Below, piece after piece: positions 7,419 through 11,656 of a DNA stretch of 11,656 nt (the first letter of the stretch is position 1; each line of letters begins with the position of its first letter). Both the position numbers and the translations under genes were made by a program. Source of the DNA: Calditrichaceae bacterium (lineage in GTDB: Bacteria; Calditrichota; Calditrichia; Calditrichales; Calditrichaceae); assembly GCA_030622395.1 (NCBI GenBank), contig JAUXGF010000028.1, forward strand, positions 1 to 11,656, read 5' to 3'. The notes below the pieces were generated by a model. That model did no database searches. It was not told the origin of the DNA and saw only the letters and a program-made list of their open reading frames with translations.

Positions 7419-7651
7419 TAACGTATCAAAAGCATTTTGATGGATTTGGAAAATGTTTCTTTATCTTCTTCCAATGATTGGGCGCTAAAATGAAGAATAT
7501 ATAGACCGCTGGACATATTGATTCCGTTCTCATTTTTACCATCCCAAAAATAATTGTGAATGCCGGCCGGAAGCAAATTATAGGAAACCTTTTTTACAAA
7601 TTGTCCAAGCGAATTATAAATAACGATATCAGCTTTTGAATCCTTTCGAAG
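7418..7651 (-). pseudogene. Cut-off C-terminus of the C25 protease (T9SS sorting domain)
   Basis: Translating past the TGA at 7654-7652 in the same frame gives 77 open codons to a TAA at 7420-7418. They encode LRKDSKADIVIYNSLGQ, then an 'LLPAGIHNYFWDGKNENG' block, then MSSGLYILHFS, and end in SIKMLLIR. This is the standard body of the type A T9SS sorting domain, continuing directly from 'YPNPFNPTTSIEF' upstream of the stop. No shift of frame is needed. With the TGA read as an amino acid the whole protein would be 1337 residues. One base, TCA (Ser) to TGA, explains the break. The remnant shows no other damage. Confidence 0.88.
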
Positions 7652-10600
7652 TCAAAATTCAATTGAAGTTGTTGGATTAAAAGGATTCGGATAATTAGAT
7701 GTTAAAGCATATTTATCCGGTAAAGTAGAGCTTTTATTATTTAGCAATTCATCTGAAAAAGAAGATTTTGCCAAAGAGGATTTCTTATCATTAAAATGAG
7801 ACATGGCTGATTCTGCTTCTAATGAATTAGGATATTCATGCTTCAATTGGTCAGCTGCTTCTTTGGCTTTCTCTAAATCATTCTGTTCGTTATAATAGTA
7901 CATAAACTTTTTATACAGAGCAAGTTTGGGCAAAAATGTGTCTTTGTATTCATTATAAATTTTATCACAAGAAGAAGTTAATGATTTATCGTTTTCAAAA
8001 CCAGCATATATAATATCTGAATAACCATAAAGGGATTTCTTCTCCTTTTTTGATGATAATTCAAGCAAATATTTTTTAAAAGATTCCAGATCGTAAGCGC
8101 TGCCTGGTTCGGCTTTACGGCTGGATTGCCATAAAATATCCAAAGCAAAAAAAGCCAATGATGAATCAGGGTAAAATTCCATAACATCTTTGCATATACT
8201 TTGGCTGCCTTTAATATCACCAAGCCAAAAGATATCTCTGGCGAAAATCAATTTTCGTTCCAAAGGCCATTTTGAATCATAATATTGCATATAATCTGAT
8301 TCAGATGAGAAACTATTTTCATTAGAAGAAAATTCGGAATCGTAATCCGACTCTTCCGGTGAATCGCCAGATGATTTGTTAAAAGTGGGCGGAGAAGGCA
8401 AAGCGGGAGTATAATCTATGGTAGAACCGCCGCTGGTATAAAAATCTGAACTATGAGGTGGATAATAACCCCACCAATTGAGTTCTGCCTGAACATAGCT
8501 GTTATTTATAGCTTTAATATGATAAGATGAATTGGAAGTAATTTGATTATTACCGCCATGAATTGTACATGATTCCTCCCCCAAAAAGGGATTACTTACA
8601 CTTGATGCAACACCATAAACATTATTATGAATATCATTGTTGCCATATTCTCCATAATTACCCAAATATGGAGATGAATTTGTAACAGCGATTACTCCAT
8701 AATCATGATTGTATATTTCATTACCTAAAATAAAAGGAGAAGAATTACTCAAATGAATACCGCAATAATTATTATCATGAATTGAATTATTACTTAAATT
8801 TAACCACTCGCTATTTGAATTTGAATTGTATACATAAATACCATAACTACCATTATTGTGAATTTGGCAATATGCAACTTCGGGATGTACTGTATCTTTG
8901 ATGTAAACACCAGAAAAACTATTATTAAGTAATTCAGAATTGGAAACGGTTCCGGATGAATTTGCATAAAATTGTACGCCTTTTTGCGCATATTCTATAA
9001 TTGCATGATCAATATTAGCAATACCATTTACTTTAATACCTTTCCACAATAATGTGGAACCGATAGGGCGCGTAAAAGTAACGGGTGAAGATGATGTGCC
9101 TGAAGCTGTAAGAGTACCATTTACAGTAATTAGTTTATTATATTTGAACAATATTACGGTACCAGATTCAATTGTTAAATTTACACCGCTGTTTACTGTA
9201 AGATCATCAATAACTTGAAGTTTCCCATATAATGTAATATCACTAGAAATTGAACCGCCTGTTATACCCACAAATGGCAAATAATGATCTTTGGATATGG
9301 TTACATACAAAGGCCTGATACTGGTTGTAAAGGTATAACTTGAAACGCCGCTGGCTAATAAATGATAACTTTGTCCATTATCTATGCTACAAACCGATAT
9401 ATCGCAATCCGAAACACCGGCATTGACCGTTAAATATGTGCCGCCATCAGTAACTGTTACACCCGCAAAAAAAGAAGGAGTTTGCGTCCACATTTTTGTT
9501 TCAGGACAACCGACAAGGTTGTGGGAGTAACTTAAATAGTGTTTCATTGATGTATTGTTTTGCCTGGAAACAGCTTCAGATACGCCCAGATGAAGGTTTG
9601 ACCCACCTGCTGATAATAAATCGGCAAATTTTTGGTATAATCTATATGAAGAACCTACCCATCCAAATCTTGTATTGCCTAAAAAGGCAGGACCGCCTCC
9701 TGAAAACATAGATGTAAACGCTTCCGCCAAATTACGTTGACCTGAATTAGTTTCAAAATCGTCAAATGGCATATTTTCGCAGGATAGAGAATAAACAAGA
9801 GCAGGATGGTTTGCATTATTTAGATTATCCATTCCATTGCCTGGTTCATTAGCGCCCGGCGCTATATCCAAATTGTCCCATGCACGTAAATAGGATTTTG
9901 TAGGAATATCTTTATTATACAGGTTAGCTTTACAGACCGTTGATATTGGCGAACCATGAGCGAACCAACTCCAGATAGCGTAGCGGGTTGTGTTCATTTC
10001 AGTAACCACTTCATTACCAAAAGGAAAGGTTGGGTTAGGAGCGCCGCCAGAAGGTAATTCTTTCCAAACTTCATGAGTGAACGAGCCTGGAAAATGAGTT
10101 TTAACATAATCTGGTTGTGATGTCAGTTGATCAGACGCTATCATAAATGAATTAGTTAAATATGTGACATCTCCCCTGCCCGGATTTTGTTCATAAAGGA
10201 TTACTTTTTCTGTCCAGTTAAGAATATCATCAGTAGAGGAACATAGTAAGCGTCCGACAAAAATTTCCGGCCCATAATCAGGATTATCTCCATAATTAGG
10301 TGTAGAACTATAAGGCTCACCATAGCGGATTTCGGTATCAGGATCAGCCCCATCCACATCCCAGTCGCCGTTGAAATCACAAAAATAGAGATCAGCAGGA
10401 ATTTTATACCCGTCATAGATTATACCTCCACTATGATGGTAATCCCACGTATTATGAGTCCCACATCCATAACGGATGGGCACATAATTATAATCTCCTC
10501 CCATTAAAACAAACACTGTGCCTCCACCCGTATAAGCGTCGTACAAATACTGGCGAATGGCTCCGGCATCATCGGTAATGCCGGAAATATGATCGGTAGT

Positions 10601-11431
10601 GTAATTATTTAAAATTTCTTCCACTGTGACGATTCCGGCGTCCAGACCTTTTCTCTTTTTCCAATCAACCAGTTTGCTAAAACTATTCTTTAAGGCATTG
10701 GTTGTTATAACCACATATTCATAAAAAGGCACCGGCCCGTCTGATATTTTGCTTAATCCATTTGAGCCAGTGGCATCTGGAACGTCATCGGGATTACTAA
10801 CCGCACTTTTTAACATGTTTGTGTAAAAAGCGCTTCGTTGGGCGCTGCGGTTTGTAACATGAACCGCTCCCCGCGCGCCGGAAGAATAGTCAATTTCGTA
10901 TTGAATATCCGTATGCAGGACGATTTTATTTTCTGTTGGAAAGTATTGTACCGGATAAACGGCTACGGTAACAATATGCTTATCACCATCAAACCAGTTG
11001 TGGTCGATAAGTATGACAATCTTATCAGGATAGGGAACGGCGCTTTGGTATATTTCTGATTTCGGTGGTGTAAAGGGAATGGTTATTTCTCTATCAGTTG
11101 TGGGCTGGTCGTGCTGCGCGGGGAAAAGTGCTTTTTCAAGTTTATATTCTTTTTCTGTACTCGAAATCACATGGATATTTACAGCTGTTTGATCTGAAGG
11201 GATAATCAGATTTACGTATTCAACAGGAAGTTCGGGTTCACCAGGTTGCCCTTCATTGAAAATACCTTCAAGTGTAATATGCTCATATTTTACGTCGTCT
11301 TCAGCTTTAACCTCAAATATTTCAATCTGAGAAGATCCTGGGAAATTAAAGCTGTCAGAAGCGAATAATACAGCGTTAAATAATAGCGCTGATATCAAAA
11401 TAGATAACAAATATTTTATTAGCGTTTTCAT
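7652..11431 (-). CDS. Secreted C25 (gingipain-type) cysteine protease with beta-helix, ended by an in-frame TGA
   Basis: A 1259-residue secreted endopeptidase. Order: signal peptide 1-24; gingipain-type propeptide about 35-183 (GEPELPVEYVNLIIPSD at 64-80); C25 catalytic domain about 236-650 with candidate catalytic His492 in WFAHGSP and Cys551 in YSLSCENMPFD; an Ig-like domain about 655-722; a right-handed parallel beta-helix about 730-990, full of N-N-S and G-I/V-Y turns and ending in ELNWWG; a Ser/Asp/Glu-rich linker 1018-1053; an alpha-helical, TPR-like region about 1055-1215; and the first strand of a T9SS sorting domain (NYPNPFNPTTSIEF, 1246-1259). The frame then meets TGA although the rest of the domain follows in frame. 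ATG at 11431 has GGAGA seven bases upstream. It would be moved to the periplasm by Sec, then across the outer membrane by T9SS, but without the full sorting domain export should fail. Substrate specificity cannot be read. TGA ends three other genes here, so it is a normal stop. Confidence 0.93.
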   Translation of the reverse strand: MKTLIKYLLSILISALLFNAVLFASDSFNFPGSSQIEIFEVKAEDDVKYEHITLEGIFNEGQPGEPELPVEYVNLIIPSDQTAVNIHVISSTEKEYKLEKALFPAQHDQPTTDREITIPFTPPKSEIYQSAVPYPDKIVILIDHNWFDGDKHIVTVAVYPVQYFPTENKIVLHTDIQYEIDYSSGARGAVHVTNRSAQRSAFYTNMLKSAVSNPDDVPDATGSNGLSKISDGPVPFYEYVVITTNALKNSFSKLVDWKKRKGLDAGIVTVEEILNNYTTDHISGITDDAGAIRQYLYDAYTGGGTVFVLMGGDYNYVPIRYGCGTHNTWDYHHSGGIIYDGYKIPADLYFCDFNGDWDVDGADPDTEIRYGEPYSSTPNYGDNPDYGPEIFVGRLLCSSTDDILNWTEKVILYEQNPGRGDVTYLTNSFMIASDQLTSQPDYVKTHFPGSFTHEVWKELPSGGAPNPTFPFGNEVVTEMNTTRYAIWSWFAHGSPISTVCKANLYNKDIPTKSYLRAWDNLDIAPGANEPGNGMDNLNNANHPALVYSLSCENMPFDDFETNSGQRNLAEAFTSMFSGGGPAFLGNTRFGWVGSSYRLYQKFADLLSAGGSNLHLGVSEAVSRQNNTSMKHYLSYSHNLVGCPETKMWTQTPSFFAGVTVTDGGTYLTVNAGVSDCDISVCSIDNGQSYHLLASGVSSYTFTTSIRPLYVTISKDHYLPFVGITGGSISSDITLYGKLQVIDDLTVNSGVNLTIESGTVILFKYNKLITVNGTLTASGTSSSPVTFTRPIGSTLLWKGIKVNGIANIDHAIIEYAQKGVQFYANSSGTVSNSELLNNSFSGVYIKDTVHPEVAYCQIHNNGSYGIYVYNSNSNSEWLNLSNNSIHDNNYCGIHLSNSSPFILGNEIYNHDYGVIAVTNSSPYLGNYGEYGNNDIHNNVYGVASSVSNPFLGEESCTIHGGNNQITSNSSYHIKAINNSYVQAELNWWGYYPPHSSDFYTSGGSTIDYTPALPSPPTFNKSSGDSPEESDYDSEFSSNENSFSSESDYMQYYDSKWPLERKLIFARDIFWLGDIKGSQSICKDVMEFYPDSSLAFFALDILWQSSRKAEPGSAYDLESFKKYLLELSSKKEKKSLYGYSDIIYAGFENDKSLTSSCDKIYNEYKDTFLPKLALYKKFMYYYNEQNDLEKAKEAADQLKHEYPNSLEAESAMSHFNDKKSSLAKSSFSDELLNNKSSTLPDKYALTSNYPNPFNPTTSIEF

Positions 11432-11438
11432 AAAATGT

Positions 11439-11443
11439 TCTCC
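11439..11443 (-). promoter_or_regulatory. Ribosome binding site of the C25 protease
   Basis: GGAGA on the minus strand lies seven bases before the ATG at 11431. It fixes this start just ahead of a typical signal peptide. Confidence 0.6.
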
Positions 11444-11461
11444 ATTTTTAAATTCTTTTTA

Positions 11462-11484
11462 ACGCTTGTTCTTAAACAAGGCGT
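11462..11484 (-). promoter_or_regulatory. Stem-loop in the protease leader
   Basis: ACGC-TTGTT (11462-11470) pairs with AACAA-GCGT (11475-11484, one bulged G) around loop CTTA. It lies about 30 bases before the start codon and would sit in the 5' leader if transcription begins upstream of it. No T-run follows on the minus strand. It may stabilise the mRNA or be the end of an older element. Confidence 0.35.
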
Positions 11485-11500
11485 CTTATTACGCGCCATT

Positions 11501-11532
11501 TGCAAAATTTACCATAATAATTTACTTTTGCA
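11501..11532. promoter_or_regulatory. Inverted repeat TGCAAAA-N18-TTTTGCA upstream of the protease
   Basis: Perfect 7-base arms at 11501-11507 and 11526-11532 flank an AT-rich centre in which the minus strand carries GTAAATT twice. The position 70-100 bases before the start codon would suit an operator or promoter. No convincing -35/-10 pair was found. Confidence 0.25.
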
Positions 11533-11628
11533 GGCAAAGAAATAAAGAGTAAAGAAATTTTGTTACATGTGATGTCCGGTAAATATTCCCTAAAGATTTG
11601 GGAATTGGCAAATCGGATAATCACGGAG

Positions 11629-11656
11629 CCCGGTTTATGTGGCTGCATAAGCCGGG
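11629..11656. other. Strong stem-loop at the window edge
   Basis: Bases 11629-11639 pair with 11646-11656 as an 11-bp stem (one G-T wobble) closed by loop TGGCTG. It is the most stable simple hairpin in the window. The sequence stops at its last base, so a following T-run, which would make it a plus-strand terminator, cannot be seen. It could also be part of a repeat or RNA continuing past the edge. Confidence 0.5.

Noticed and set aside
7652..7654. TGA as a selenocysteine codon or genome-wide recoding
   Set aside because: T9SS sorting domains have no known selenocysteine here, the following bases do not form a SECIS-like hairpin, and TGA ends three other genes normally.
7418..7654. Frameshift as the cause of the split protease
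   Set aside because: The sorting domain continues in the same frame on both sides of the stop, so a substitution is enough.
8450..9240. Tandem DNA repeats or CRISPR-like array in the Asn/Ser-rich region
   Set aside because: The periodicity is at protein level (beta-helix coils) with diverged DNA; there are no identical direct repeats with spacers.
9496..9711. Plus-strand frame inside the protease gene, along with the other internal antisense and out-of-frame ORFs at 2821, 3129, 4924, 6139, 7978, 8800, 10201 and 10838
   Set aside because: All lie wholly within well-supported genes in other frames and show no domain or ribosome binding site.

Overview
The window reads as a chromosomal stretch from a moderately AT-rich, free-living bacterium of the Fibrobacteres-Chlorobi-Bacteroidetes neighbourhood (Calditrichaeota, Ignavibacteria or a related candidate phylum). 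The pointers are a secreted gingipain-type protease ending in a type IX secretion (T9SS) sorting domain of the 'YPNPFNPTT' kind, an ArgF of the 'KPSARTR' form, and intergenic DNA rich in short dispersed repeats. The phylum call is an inference; no rRNA or other marker is present.

Layout, left to right. Bases 1-188 hold a repeat-rich leader with a possible promoter in front of argF (189-1106, +), a stand-alone ornithine carbamoyltransferase gene. Bases 1107-1443 have no gene but are packed with repeats: five 8-base units in register, a GC-rich imperfect hairpin, a 'cttcgtg' element and a second copy of the ATCCCGA-N4-TCGGGA hairpin seen at base 1. Bases 1444-6529 (+) are a surface-glycan cluster: a FemAB-like GNAT transferase, a polysaccharide deacetylase-like protein and a family 4 glycosyltransferase, joined by overlapping stop/start codons, then after 81 bases a membrane flippase of the Wzx type that looks clearly more AT-rich. 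Together they fit assembly, modification and export of a lipid-linked surface polysaccharide. No polymerase or initiating glycosyltransferase is present, so the locus is partial or scattered.

Bases 6530-6785 separate two converging transcription units and hold only weak hairpins. On the minus strand, a large secreted cysteine protease (from 11431) is followed by a small secreted lysozyme-like protein (7418-6786). The protease has a signal peptide, gingipain-type propeptide, C25 catalytic domain, beta-helix, helical-repeat region and T9SS sorting domain. Its reading frame is cut by a single in-frame TGA at 7654-7652, at the start of the sorting domain. The remaining 77 codons are intact and run to a TAA that overlaps the ATG of the lysozyme-like gene (TAATG). 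The TGA is therefore a recent point mutation, a sequencing or assembly error, or a readthrough site. This is the most notable observation in the window. Bases 11432-11656 hold the protease leader and end in a strong stem-loop.

I see no CRISPR array, tRNA, rRNA, insertion sequence or phage gene, and no clear case for a wholly new system.
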